Origin: Gilvimarinus gilvus
GTDB lineage: Bacteria; Pseudomonadota; Gammaproteobacteria; Pseudomonadales; Cellvibrionaceae
Reading direction: 5' to 3'
Length of the DNA stretch: 64,000 nt
Assembly: GCF_030518155.1 (NCBI RefSeq)
Contig: NZ_JAULRU010000569.1
Span: 1 to 64,000, forward strand
Shown here: positions 1 through 9,933 of the stretch, in pieces
How the letters are laid out: each line of letters starts with the position of its first letter
How positions within the stretch are numbered: position 1 is the stretch's first letter
Position numbers and translations under genes: made by a program
Notes under the pieces: model-generated
The model's input: only the letters and a program-made list of their open reading frames with translations
Told to the model about the DNA's origin: nothing
The model's database searches: none

Positions 1-159
1 TGTCAGAGCTTAGAGCCGGAGTCGGCAGCCTGTTTTTAGAAAGGCGTTCGAGACCAACAACGCCTCGAACGGTTAAGATATCAAAGACTCGCTATCCGGT
101 GGATCGCAATGCTGCTCCTCTTAAGTGAACAGCATTGCGCCGATTGGCGGGCTTGGTCA
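1..159. other. Non-coding DNA downstream of secF
   Basis: No gene is visible here. An 8-bp inverted repeat (CAATGCTG at 107-114, CAGCATTG at 130-137, loop of about 15) lies 23 bases beyond the secF stop. It could fold in the secF transcript, but no T-run follows it on the minus strand, so it is not called a terminator. Confidence 0.3.
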
Positions 160-1317
160 TTAAGGCATCTGGTCGACTTCTTCGCCTTCTTTTTCCGGGG
201 GCATCAGATCCTCTTTGTCCACGCTGAGCCACATCAGAGTATTCGCTGAAACATACACAGATGAATAGGTACCAACAATAACACCGACTATCAGCGCCAA
301 GGCGAACCCGCTGATCAATTCGCCGCCAAAAACATACAGCATAACCAGTACCAGCAGTGTGGTTAACGATGTAATAAAGGTACGCTCCAGGGTTTGAGTT
401 AGGGATGCATTGATAATGTCAGCCGGAGCACCTTTGCGCATTTTGCGAAAGTTCTCCCGAATCCGGTCAAATACAACAATTGTGTCGTTGAGTGAGTAAC
501 CAATCACGGCAAGTACCGCAGCAAGAACGGTCAAGTCGAAATCCAGTTGAAACAGAGCAAAAAATCCCAGCACTATTATGACATCGTGCACCAATGCCAG
601 CACCGCGCCGACTGAGAACTTATACTGAAAGCGAACCGCCACATACAGCATGACCACGATCAGAGCCACCAGCATCCCGATACCGCCCTCGTCACGCAGC
701 TCGGCGCCGATTTGCGGCCCGACATACTCGCTTCTACGCAACTCAACTTCGCTGGAAGTATCCTGCGCCAACACCTCTAGCAATTCTTGGGTGTAGGCCG
801 CGTCCAGATTGTTTTCGATTAAAACGCGCAACCCCTGCTCGGAATCGCTCACCTGAACCTGGCCGAAAAGATGTTCTGGTAACAACTGAGCCCGATCAAA
901 ATCACTTTCCTGCAAGCCGGCAATAACCAACTCTTGGGAAAATCCACCGACATCGCGAGGCGCTCGGTTTACGGCCACCAATTCAGTGCCAGTCGCGGTC
1001 TCAGCCAACCGCTTGCGTAAAGCGCTTTCACCGCCGTCGGCCATTGCCCCCTGGGTGCGAATCAGCACTTCGGTATCGGAGCCAAACAGCACGGCTACAG
1101 GGTTCTGTAGCCCCTGCTCATTTAGAATACTCCGAATCCTGGGAATATCCGCAGGCTTCGAGAAACTCACCTCAACCTGAGCGCCGCCGGTAAAATCCAG
1201 CCCCAACTTAAGCCCATTTACAGCCAAAGCGCCAATGGCCACCACAAGTAAAATGACCGAGAGGGCTGTCGCCGGAATCCGGGCGCCCATAAAATTTAGA
1301 ACTTTCTGTGAAGACAT
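160..1317 (-). CDS. secF: Protein translocase subunit SecF
   Basis: SecF is an inner-membrane accessory subunit of the Sec translocon. With SecD it uses proton-motive force to pull exported proteins to the periplasmic side. The 385-residue product has an N-terminal membrane segment (about 15-35), the LGLDFTGG motif just after it, a periplasmic domain, and five hydrophobic helices in the C-terminal half. The conserved VIGYSLNDTIVVFDRIREN segment of the SecD/SecF RND fold is present. The length is somewhat above the roughly 320 residues of E. coli SecF because the periplasmic part is longer. It starts 11 bp after secD and is surely cotranscribed with it. The family is certain. Confidence 0.97.
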   Translation of the reverse strand: MSSQKVLNFMGARIPATALSVILLVVAIGALAVNGLKLGLDFTGGAQVEVSFSKPADIPRIRSILNEQGLQNPVAVLFGSDTEVLIRTQGAMADGGESALRKRLAETATGTELVAVNRAPRDVGGFSQELVIAGLQESDFDRAQLLPEHLFGQVQVSDSEQGLRVLIENNLDAAYTQELLEVLAQDTSSEVELRRSEYVGPQIGAELRDEGGIGMLVALIVVMLYVAVRFQYKFSVGAVLALVHDVIIVLGFFALFQLDFDLTVLAAVLAVIGYSLNDTIVVFDRIRENFRKMRKGAPADIINASLTQTLERTFITSLTTLLVLVMLYVFGGELISGFALALIVGVIVGTYSSVYVSANTLMWLSVDKEDLMPPEKEGEEVDQMP

Positions 1318-1328
1318 GGCCTCGCCCC

Positions 1329-3185
1329 TTAAATCCAGATTTTGTTCAGGTTTTTACGACGACCGTAGACCAAATTGGTCAACGCACGAGTGCCCATAAT
1401 CGCGGTAAACATGGAGGTTAAAATACCGATCGACAGGGTGACAGCAAAACCTTTTACCGGCCCAGAGCCAATGGCGTACAAGATAACGGCAACAATCAAG
1501 GTGGTAACGTTGGCATCCAGAATAGTGACGTAAGCGCGATCGTAACCCGCTGATATCGCCGCCTGCGGGCTTGCCCCCCCCTTCAGCTCCTCGCGTATTC
1601 GCGCGAAGATCAACACATTGGCGTCTACCGCCATACCAACGGTCAGTACGATACCCGCAATACCTGGCAGTGTCAGTGTCGCTCCCATAAGTGACATCAC
1701 AGACACAAGCATTAAAACATTCACAAACAGCGCGACATTGGCAAAAATTCCAAACACTTTGTAGTACACGAGCATAAACAGCAGCACCAGTGCCATGCCC
1801 CACTGCAAGGACTTCACGCCGAGCTGAATATTTTCAGCCCCAAGCGACGGCCCAATCGTACGCTCTTCGACAAAGTACATGGGAGCCGCCAGTGCACCGG
1901 AGCGCAACATCAAAGCTAATTCTGAGGCAACCGTAGGGGACGCGAGCCCGGTAATGCGAAATTGCACACCCAACGCGCCCTGAACGGTGGCTAGGTTGAT
2001 GAGATTCTTTTCTACGTACTGCTCGGCAACCTGTACCTCTTCGCCCTGCTCATTAACTTCGGTGTGCATACGGGATTTGTACTCAATAAAGAGCACGCCC
2101 ATACTGCGCCCCACGTTGGAGCGCGTGGCGTGGTTCATTTTGGTACCACCCAAACTGTCCAAAGTAATATTTACTTGCGGCAGACTGGTTTCCGGATCAA
2201 GCGAAGCGTTGGCATTAGCTACATGATCACCGGTCAGAATAACCTTTGATTCAAGGTTCACGGGGCGGCCGCGATATTCAAATTGCTCCGTAGTGGAAAC
2301 CAGCGCGTCGCGCTCAGCCTCCAGGCGAAACTCCAAATTGGCCGTTTTACCAATAACCCGCTTTGCCTCAGCGGTGTCTTGCACGCCGGGCAATTGAACA
2401 ATTATACGATTGCGCCCCTGGCTTTGAACAATCGGCTCAGACACACCCAGCTCATTAACCCGCTTGCGCAAAGTGGTTAAGTTTTGACTGAGCGCGTACT
2501 GCTCAATCTCACGCTGCGCCGTTTCATTAAGCGACGCTTCAAACAAGAATCGTCCGTTAGCTTCGGGCAGGTCGGTATTGAACAGCATTTGCCGGAAATC
2601 GCGGCGCAGCTCTCTTATTGCCTGATCACGCAACTCTTCATCGCGGAACTCCCCACGAATAACCAGGCCATCTAACTCAAAGCGGGAGTAGCGGATACGC
2701 GCATCGCGCAGTTTGTCTTTCATTTCATCCGCACTGGTTTCCTGACGCTTGGCGATCGCCGAATCGATATCGACTTCAAGCAAGAAATGCACACCACCAC
2801 GCAAGTCGAGGCCGAGCTTCATCGGCTCACCACCAAGCCCAGCCAACCACTCAGGCGTCGTCGGAGCTTGATTCAGGGCCACAATGTAATCGCCACCTAA
2901 AGCCTGCTGGACAACTTTTTTCCCATGCAGCTGATCTTCACCCGTAGCAAAACGTAATTGTGCACTGCGTTCACTGTGAACGGGTTGAAAATATTCAACC
3001 CCGGCCGCATCGAGCGCAGCCTCGGCCTTGCTCAGCACGGGCTGGCCAATAGACATATCACCCGAGCTGCCGGAAATCTGGATAGCATCATCCGGTGGAT
3101 AAAGGTTGGGCGCTGCGTAAACAAAGCCAAGTATTGCAACAGCAACAATCAGCAGATACTTCCAGGCTGGATAGCGGTTTGACAT
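1329..3185 (-). CDS. secD: Protein translocase subunit SecD
   Basis: SecD is the larger partner of SecF in Sec-dependent export. The 618-residue product begins with MSNRYPAWKYLL and an N-terminal membrane helix. It then has a large periplasmic region with the LGLDLRGGVHFLLEV motif and a C-terminal block of membrane helices containing GMAVDANVLIFARIREE. The open frame extends upstream to 3236. The ATG at 3185 is preferred because it starts at the conserved amphipathic/hydrophobic N-terminus and has GGA seven bases upstream. Canonical gammaproteobacterial order is tgt-yajC-secD-secF. Here only about 160 bp separate secD from tgt, so yajC is not present at this locus. Confidence 0.96.
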   Translation of the reverse strand: MSNRYPAWKYLLIVAVAILGFVYAAPNLYPPDDAIQISGSSGDMSIGQPVLSKAEAALDAAGVEYFQPVHSERSAQLRFATGEDQLHGKKVVQQALGGDYIVALNQAPTTPEWLAGLGGEPMKLGLDLRGGVHFLLEVDIDSAIAKRQETSADEMKDKLRDARIRYSRFELDGLVIRGEFRDEELRDQAIRELRRDFRQMLFNTDLPEANGRFLFEASLNETAQREIEQYALSQNLTTLRKRVNELGVSEPIVQSQGRNRIIVQLPGVQDTAEAKRVIGKTANLEFRLEAERDALVSTTEQFEYRGRPVNLESKVILTGDHVANANASLDPETSLPQVNITLDSLGGTKMNHATRSNVGRSMGVLFIEYKSRMHTEVNEQGEEVQVAEQYVEKNLINLATVQGALGVQFRITGLASPTVASELALMLRSGALAAPMYFVEERTIGPSLGAENIQLGVKSLQWGMALVLLFMLVYYKVFGIFANVALFVNVLMLVSVMSLMGATLTLPGIAGIVLTVGMAVDANVLIFARIREELKGGASPQAAISAGYDRAYVTILDANVTTLIVAVILYAIGSGPVKGFAVTLSIGILTSMFTAIMGTRALTNLVYGRRKNLNKIWI

Positions 3186-3310
3186 ACGAAAGTCCATCGT
3201 GGGCACTGAAACGAGCAAAAGACAAGCATCAGGCAAATTATTTTCATCTATTCGAGCCTATATGGGACTGATTGCCGTATTCTCAAGTCCCAAGGCTCAC
3301 TTGGAGGCGG

Positions 3311-3338
3311 ATTATACCGAAACTGCCAGTAACAACAA
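3311..3338 (-). promoter_or_regulatory. Candidate sigma70 promoter for secDF
   Basis: On the minus strand TTGTTG (3333-3338) is followed by a 16-bp spacer and a perfect TATAAT (3311-3316). It lies just after the tgt stop and about 125 bp before the chosen secD start, where yajC would normally be. It would let secDF be transcribed independently of tgt. The call rests on sequence match only. Confidence 0.5.
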
Positions 3339-3347
3339 TGAATGCGC

Positions 3348-4511
<1,164 letters not shown>

Positions 4512-4530
4512 TTAAGTGCTCGGGCACCGG

Positions 4531-5586
4531 CTATTCTTGTGGCGGCGGCAAATCAGGTGTGTCACTGCGCTGTATAAACATTGCATCGCCGTAGCTGAAA
4601 AAACGGTATTGTTGCTCAACCGCGTGCCGATAAGCCCGCATTGTATTGCGGTAACCTGCAAATGCTGACACCAGCATAAGCAGCGTCGACTCTGGCAAAT
4701 GGAAATTGGTGATCAAACAGTCAATGACCTTAAAACGGTAACCCGGATAGATAAAAATGTCAGTCTCCCCCTGATACGGCGCCAATTGCCCACCATGGGC
4801 ACGAGCCGCAGATTCGAGACTGCGTACAGAGGTCGTCCCCACAGCTATGACACGACCGCCCCGGGCTCTGGCCGCCGCAACCTTTTGGCAAACCTCATCG
4901 CCTACCTCTACCACCTCGGTGTGCATTGCGTGGTCTTGTATATCGTCGACTTTGACGGGCTGGAACGTTCCCGCACCTACGTGCAGGGTAACAAACGCTT
5001 GATCCACGCCAGCGGCCTCTAGATCTTTGAGCATAGCCTCGTCAAAGTGTAAGCCGGCCGTAGGGGCCGCAACAGCACCCGCTCTATTGCCGTAAACCGT
5101 TTGGTAGCGCTCCTTATCTTGCTCTTCATCGGCGCGCTCAATATACGGTGGCAGAGGCATGTGGCCTACACGATCAAGCAATGGCAAAACAGGCTCGGCG
5201 AACTCCAACACAAACAGCGCCCCTTCCCGGCCGGTCACCGCAACGAGACTGCCATCATCCAGTACTAAATTGCTGCCGGGCCTGGGCGAGCGACTGGATC
5301 GGGTATGGGCCAAAACACGGTGCTCCGTTAGCACCCGTTCTACTAATATTTCGACCTGCCCGCCGGTTTCCTTTTTGCCAAATAAACGCGCCGGAATGAC
5401 ACGTGTATCGTTAAATATCATCAAATCACCAGGCTTTACCAAGCGCAGTAAATCGGCAAAAGTCTCATCTTTGAGCTCCCCGTCATTGCCGTTGAGACAC
5501 AGCATCCGACTGCCTCTGCGCTGTGCTGTTGGGTGATTGGCGATCAATTGATCGGGTAAAGAGTAGTGAAACTGCTGGCGCTGCAT
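4531..5586 (-). CDS. queA: S-adenosylmethionine:tRNA ribosyltransferase-isomerase
   Basis: QueA transfers and isomerises the ribosyl group of S-adenosylmethionine onto preQ1-modified tRNA, giving epoxyqueuosine. The 351 residues match the usual family length. Recognisable segments include the N-terminal [57 protein letters not shown], and [18 protein letters not shown] near the C-terminus. It is the first gene of the minus-strand queA-tgt unit and is oriented away from the tRNA gene upstream. The assignment is secure. Confidence 0.97.
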   Translation of the reverse strand: MQRQQFHYSLPDQLIANHPTAQRRGSRMLCLNGNDGELKDETFADLLRLVKPGDLMIFNDTRVIPARLFGKKETGGQVEILVERVLTEHRVLAHTRSSRSPRPGSNLVLDDGSLVAVTGREGALFVLEFAEPVLPLLDRVGHMPLPPYIERADEEQDKERYQTVYGNRAGAVAAPTAGLHFDEAMLKDLEAAGVDQAFVTLHVGAGTFQPVKVDDIQDHAMHTEVVEVGDEVCQKVAAARARGGRVIAVGTTSVRSLESAARAHGGQLAPYQGETDIFIYPGYRFKVIDCLITNFHLPESTLLMLVSAFAGYRNTMRAYRHAVEQQYRFFSYGDAMFIQRSDTPDLPPPQE

Positions 5587-5668
5587 AATAAATGTGCGGT
5601 TGGTTTGATTGAGGCGCGCAAGATTAGCTCAAAAGCCGCTTAGTTGCCAGTATTGTGCAAATTGCTGG

Positions 5669-5696
5669 TTGACGGCGCAAAACTCGCTGATATAAT
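5669..5696 (+). promoter_or_regulatory. Promoter of the tRNA-Leu gene
   Basis: TTGACG (5669-5674), a 16-bp spacer and TATAAT (5691-5696) lie 12 bp before the mature tRNA 5' end. This is close to the sigma70 consensus and well placed for a stable RNA gene. Confidence 0.7.
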
Positions 5697-5708
5697 CACG
5701 CCCACTTT

Positions 5709-5795
5709 GCCAGAGTGGTGAAATTGGTAGACACAGGGGATTCAAAATCCCCCGCCCTTAAAAGCGTGCCGGTTCGAGTCCGGCCTCTGGTACCA
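5709..5795 (+). tRNA. tRNA-Leu (anticodon CAA)
   Basis: The 87-nt sequence folds as a class II tRNA. The acceptor stem GCCAGAG pairs with CTCTGGT. The D arm contains GGTGAAATTGGTAGAC. The anticodon stem GGGGA/TCCCC encloses loop TTCAAAA with CAA at 5743-5745. A long variable arm follows, then the GGTTCGAGTCC T arm and an encoded CCA end. It reads UUG leucine codons. It stands alone between queA (divergent) and the ergothioneine genes. Confidence 0.95.
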
Positions 5796-5803
5796 TCAAC
5801 ACC

Positions 5804-5831
5804 TAAAAAAAGCCCTTAAGGGGCTTTTTTT
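5804..5831 (+). terminator. Intrinsic terminator after tRNA-Leu
   Basis: An A-run, the short palindrome AGCCCTTAAGGGGCT and a run of seven T follow the tRNA by about 10 bp. The flanking A and T tracts make it able to act on both strands. Confidence 0.75.
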
Positions 5832-5928
5832 ATGCCTGCCGTATAAGTTTCCCTGTCATTCCGCCTTAACTTTCAATCGGCACGATTGTAGCCTATGCTG
5901 ACTTTTCACGCCTACTGGGGGAGCCGGG

Positions 5929-7194
5929 ATGTTACGTGACAGCACAGCGACCGATAATGGTCAGCTGTTAAGGAATTATCAGGCGGTGCGCGCCCGCACG
6001 TTAGCCTTAACCAAGGGGCTGAGCGCGGAGGATTTGATGCTACAGTCCATGCCGGATGCGAGCCCCGGTAAATGGCACCTGGCACATACGACCTGGTTCT
6101 TCGAAGAATTCATACTCAAACCCTGGGCGCCTGAATACCCCGTATTTAACCGTCAGTTTAGCTATCTATTTAACTCTTACTACAACGCTGTTGGTAATCG
6201 CCACCCTAGGCCCCGGCGCGGCATACTTTCGCGGCCCGACCTCAGTCAAATCCTTGAGTACCGCGCACATGTCGATCAACACGTTGGCCGTTTACTGGCA
6301 AACGACACAATAGCTGAGTACGCAACACTGGTAGTGACCGGGCTGCACCATGAAATGCAACACCAAGAGCTGTTCTTAACCGACATCAAGCACGCACTGT
6401 TCCAAAATACGTTCGCTTTTGCGCAACACCTGCATACCACACCCATAAAACACCAACCGCTCGACAGTAAATTTGCGGAGTTTAGCGAGACACTCACAAC
6501 GATTGGCGCATCCAATGAGTCTTTTCGATACGACTGTGAAGCACCTGAGCATAAAGCGTACATCAACGCTTTCTCCTTGCGAACTCAACCTATAACTAAC
6601 GCTGAGTGGCTAGCCTTTATCGAGGATCGCGGCTATCGAACACCGGGCCCTTGGTTAAGTGACGGCTGGGATCATGCGCAAACAGAACAATGGCAGGCCC
6701 CTCTGTATTGGCGTAAGCACGACGATCAATGGCAGGAGTTCACATTAAGCGGCTGGCAAACCCTAGACCCCAATGCACCGGTATGTCATATCAGTTTCTA
6801 CGAGGCTGACGCGTTTTGTCGTTGGGCAAGCTATCGCTTGCCAACCGAAGTTGAATGGGAACACGCAGCCCGCACCATGAGCCCAAATATTGAGGGGCAG
6901 TTGGCCGACAGCGGTCACTGGCAGCCGACAAGTGTCCCGGTAGCGACAGGTCTACAGGCGATGCACGGCAGCGTGTGGGAGTGGACTGCTAGCGCCTTCG
7001 CCCCCTACCCGGGATTTCGCGCTGAGCAAGGTGCTCTGGGCGAGTACAACGGCAAATTTATGGCTAATCAGTTTGTTCTTAAAGGGGGCTCGTGTGCAAC
7101 CCCCAGGGCGCAACTGCGCCATAGCTACCGCAACTTCTTCTACCCACATCAGCGCTGGCAGTTCAGTGGCGTTCGACCCGCCACTAACACTTGA
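5929..7194 (+). CDS. egtB: Ergothioneine biosynthesis protein EgtB (hercynine sulfoxide synthase type)
   Basis: EgtB is a non-haem iron enzyme that uses oxygen to join hercynine to a thiol donor, the central sulfur-insertion step of ergothioneine synthesis. The 421-residue protein has an N-terminal DinB-like helical domain with KWHLAHTTWFFEEF and the iron-binding HHEMQHQELF segment (about 140-155). The C-terminal part is a formylglycine-generating-enzyme-like domain (about 210-420) with SFYEADAFCRWASYRLPTE, GSVWEWTASAF and LKGGSCATP. The ATG is preceded by GGGGGAG. It is followed 31 bp later by egtD, giving the standard two-gene bacterial pathway. Whether the sulfur donor is cysteine or gamma-glutamylcysteine cannot be read from the sequence. 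Confidence 0.95.
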   Translation: MLRDSTATDNGQLLRNYQAVRARTLALTKGLSAEDLMLQSMPDASPGKWHLAHTTWFFEEFILKPWAPEYPVFNRQFSYLFNSYYNAVGNRHPRPRRGILSRPDLSQILEYRAHVDQHVGRLLANDTIAEYATLVVTGLHHEMQHQELFLTDIKHALFQNTFAFAQHLHTTPIKHQPLDSKFAEFSETLTTIGASNESFRYDCEAPEHKAYINAFSLRTQPITNAEWLAFIEDRGYRTPGPWLSDGWDHAQTEQWQAPLYWRKHDDQWQEFTLSGWQTLDPNAPVCHISFYEADAFCRWASYRLPTEVEWEHAARTMSPNIEGQLADSGHWQPTSVPVATGLQAMHGSVWEWTASAFAPYPGFRAEQGALGEYNGKFMANQFVLKGGSCATPRAQLRHSYRNFFYPHQRWQFSGVRPATNT

Positions 7195-7225
7195 CCATTC
7201 ATACAGAACCTTTAGGGAAATCGTT

Positions 7226-8194
7226 ATGCACAAAGCTGCTGTACAAAACCTTGACCGCCCCCAGGACGATGAGTTTTTGGCCGATGTTCTCTATGGCCTC
7301 AGTCAAACGCAAAAGCAGTTGCCACCAAAGTATTTCTATGACCAAAAAGGCTCGGAGTACTTTGATGAAATTTGCGAGCTCAGCGAATATTACCCCTACC
7401 GCACCGAGCTAACCATGCTGCGCGATGTAGCGCGAGACTTAGGCAACCACTTCGCCGGTCTAGCCCCACAGGGACTGGAAATTGTAGAGTTTGGAGCGGG
7501 CTCGTTGCGTAAAGTTGGTGCACTGTTAACTTCACTGGGAAATGTTCGCAGTTTCACGGCCATTGACATAAGCGAGGAGCATTTAATAAATTCATGCCGA
7601 TTGCTAGAATCTCAATATCGCGAGCTCAGCATTCACCCCTGTGTCCATGACTTCACCAAGCCACTAACTATTCACACCAGCGATCGCACACGCCTAGGAT
7701 TTTTCCCCGGATCCACTATAGGAAACTTTAATCCAGGCGAAGCAAGTGAATTCCTCCACAATGCCGGGGCCACATTGGGCACTAACAGCTATTTGTTAAT
7801 TGGCGTGGATACGAAAAAACCCGAACCCATATTACGGCAAGCCTACAACGACAACAAAGGCATTACTGCCAAGTTCAACAAAAATGTACTGGAAAGAATC
7901 AATCGCGAGCTGGATGGAAATTTTAACCCTATACACTTCGCACACCACGCGTTTTACAACGAGCCCGAAGGGCGAATAGAAATGCACCTACGAAGCCTTA
8001 AAGAGCAAACCATTAAAATTGCCGGGCATAATTTCGAATTTCATCGTGGCGAAAGCATTCACACGGAAAATTCTTATAAATACTCACCGGATGAATTCAC
8101 CAGCTTGGCACAAGAGTCAGGCTGGAGCAAGCAGCATTTATGGTTGGACAGCGACGAGTTGTTCGCCGTTTACTTACTACAATATGTTCACTGA
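7226..8194 (+). CDS. egtD: L-histidine N(alpha)-methyltransferase EgtD
   Basis: EgtD trimethylates histidine to hercynine with S-adenosylmethionine, the first step of ergothioneine synthesis. The 322-residue product contains the family hallmarks PPKYFYDQKGSEYFDEIC, EYYPYRTE, the SAM-binding EIVEFGAGSLRKV, FTAIDIS and FFPGSTIGNF, and a C-terminal EIHTENSYKY-like segment (ESIHTENSYKYS). The start was set at the ATG at 7226 because AGGGA lies seven bases upstream and the family N-terminus follows. The longer open frame upstream only overlaps egtB. Its last 11 bases overlap the start of the PhzF-like gene. Confidence 0.95.
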   Translation: MHKAAVQNLDRPQDDEFLADVLYGLSQTQKQLPPKYFYDQKGSEYFDEICELSEYYPYRTELTMLRDVARDLGNHFAGLAPQGLEIVEFGAGSLRKVGALLTSLGNVRSFTAIDISEEHLINSCRLLESQYRELSIHPCVHDFTKPLTIHTSDRTRLGFFPGSTIGNFNPGEASEFLHNAGATLGTNSYLLIGVDTKKPEPILRQAYNDNKGITAKFNKNVLERINRELDGNFNPIHFAHHAFYNEPEGRIEMHLRSLKEQTIKIAGHNFEFHRGESIHTENSYKYSPDEFTSLAQESGWSKQHLWLDSDELFAVYLLQYVH

Positions 8195-8936
8195 CAGTAT
8201 TGAACTGCAGGTATTCGGTAGCGAGCTAAACCTAGGCGGCAATCGTCATCGGGTTGCTTTTAGTCAAAACGCCTTACCGCGAAACTGGGACAAGCCAGGA
8301 AAATGGGTACTTGCCCGTCAAGAAGCAAGCCAATTGCAGGTTCGGCATTTTGATAACGGTCAGCTTGTCAGGCGCTGCGGCTCTGGCAGCTTGGCACTGG
8401 CCGCGGCATTGTATCTTGCCAGCGCACATTATTATGAGCGCAGAGTACTCAGTGACAGCGGCAGCATCCTGATCGGCTTTGACCGACAAGGCCCTTACTA
8501 CAAAGAGCGCCCGTTGCATCAGCGGCCCACTAAGCAGCATTTACTGTGGAGCCATCTTTGTTCTGAGCCGCTGCAAGCCTGCACTTTCATCGGCAGCCAA
8601 CGAGAGTATTGTCTAGCTCACCTAGAGACTTACTCTGACATCAACGCCGTGCGATTGCGCGCGCGCGCATTAACCTTACTGAGCCAGCGCGCCCTTATTC
8701 TTCTTGCGGGCAGCCCTCCCTCTCTACAAATGCGATACTTTGCGCCGCAATACGGCATCACCGAAGACTCGGCTACGGGCTCGGCGGCGGTACAAGTCGC
8801 TCGTTATTTTTGGCAACATTTGGGCAGCCGAAGACTTTCGATTCTACAGGGAACCCGCGACAGCTCGATCATCTACACGGAAATTAATCCTAACCGCCTG
8901 ATCACCATTCGCGGACACTGGCACTTAAATCCCTAA
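8184..8936 (+). CDS. PhzF / DapF-fold family protein in the ergothioneine operon
   Basis: The 250-residue product shows the duplicated PhzF fold: an N-terminal LQVFGSELNLGGNRHRVAF (the family usually has DVFT...GGNPLAV), an RRCGSGSLALAAALYL helix where PhzF proteins have CGHATLA, and the C-terminal signature YGITEDSATGSAAVQVARYFW. PhzF proteins are isomerases or epimerase-like enzymes of varied small-molecule pathways. The N-terminal segment where the catalytic Glu normally lies is divergent, and the protein is shorter than the usual 260-300 residues. The ATG at 8184 overlaps egtD by 11 bases, which implies translational coupling and a role near ergothioneine metabolism. That role is an inference, and no substrate can be named. 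Confidence 0.8.
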   Translation: MFTDSIELQVFGSELNLGGNRHRVAFSQNALPRNWDKPGKWVLARQEASQLQVRHFDNGQLVRRCGSGSLALAAALYLASAHYYERRVLSDSGSILIGFDRQGPYYKERPLHQRPTKQHLLWSHLCSEPLQACTFIGSQREYCLAHLETYSDINAVRLRARALTLLSQRALILLAGSPPSLQMRYFAPQYGITEDSATGSAAVQVARYFWQHLGSRRLSILQGTRDSSIIYTEINPNRLITIRGHWHLNP

Positions 8937-9006
8937 ATTCGGCCACCATTTTCTGATGTTATACTGAACAGCTAAGGTAACAGGCAATTCAACAGGGACA
9001 CCATCG

Positions 9007-9903
9007 ATGACCGCAAAACGTACCACACAAACTGTGATGTTTGCCGACGTATCCGGTAGTAGTCGCCTGTACAAAGAACAAGGCAACACCCAAGCAAAAA
9101 ATCAGATCGACTCTACATTGGACGCCACCCGGGCCGTCATCGAAACCCATCAAGGTGTGGTCATTAAAACGCTGGGCGACGAAATAATGGCACGCTTTAC
9201 AACCCCAGAAACAGCTTGCCAGGCTGCTATCGAGCTGCAACGAAAAGCTCACATCAGCAGTAACCTTTCTCTCAGAATCGGCATAGCCTTTGGTGACACA
9301 CTTATGGACAGTAGCGGCGATGTTTTTGGCCAAGTGGTTAACGATGCTGCAGATGTTTCCCATATTGCCCGAGGCAGCCAGGTGGTTATCACCGAAGCCC
9401 TTAAACAACAACTACCTGACTTTTTGGCCCATCAATGTGAGGCCTTTGATCGGGTTCGGCTTAAAGGTGCCGAACAAACAAGCACTGTTTTTCGTTTGCA
9501 CTGGGAAACGACTACGCAACCACACAACGCCACAGCCGTTATGGATGTGTTAAGTTACGCCGATGTAAAAACGGGGCTTGCCATTGAGCTATCCCACGCA
9601 GAAGACTCTAAGACCTTTAATATTGCCGAGCTACCCATTACCTTCGGGCGGGATGAAAGCCGGGTAAAGTGGCACGCCGACAACACCAAAGTGTCGCGTG
9701 AACACTGCGAACTACTTTATCGTCGAGGCAAATTCGTCCTCATAGACCACAGCACCAACGGCACATACATCAGTACACCGGAAAATGACCCAGTCTATAT
9801 TCGCCGGGAAGAGACACCTCTCACCGGTTCTGGCATAATCACCCTCGGCCAACGACCTGACCGCCCAGGCGGTTATCAAATTAACTTTGCTATAGAAAAC
9901 TAA
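9007..9903 (+). CDS. Class III adenylate/guanylate cyclase-like domain fused to FHA domain
   Basis: The 298-residue soluble protein has an N-terminal class III nucleotide cyclase homology domain (about 8-165) and a C-terminal FHA phosphothreonine-binding domain (about 205-295). The two metal-binding aspartates are present in FADVSGS and KTLGDEIMARF. In the transition-state motif the Asn is kept (VVNDAADV), but the usual Arg of NxAxR is Asp, so full cyclase activity is doubtful. The FHA part keeps FGRDESR, VSREHCELLY and LIDHSTNGTYIS, so phosphopeptide binding looks intact. It follows the ergothioneine genes by 70 bp and precedes an RDD protein. It may be a signalling adaptor rather than an active cyclase. 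Confidence 0.85.
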   Translation: MTAKRTTQTVMFADVSGSSRLYKEQGNTQAKNQIDSTLDATRAVIETHQGVVIKTLGDEIMARFTTPETACQAAIELQRKAHISSNLSLRIGIAFGDTLMDSSGDVFGQVVNDAADVSHIARGSQVVITEALKQQLPDFLAHQCEAFDRVRLKGAEQTSTVFRLHWETTTQPHNATAVMDVLSYADVKTGLAIELSHAEDSKTFNIAELPITFGRDESRVKWHADNTKVSREHCELLYRRGKFVLIDHSTNGTYISTPENDPVYIRREETPLTGSGIITLGQRPDRPGGYQINFAIEN

Positions 9904-9933
9904 CGATCGATAAGCCCTTTGCGTTGCTACCCT

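Noticed and set aside
7031-7225. Upstream extension of egtD
   Set aside because: It overlaps egtB in another frame. The ATG at 7226 has a ribosome site and the family N-terminus.
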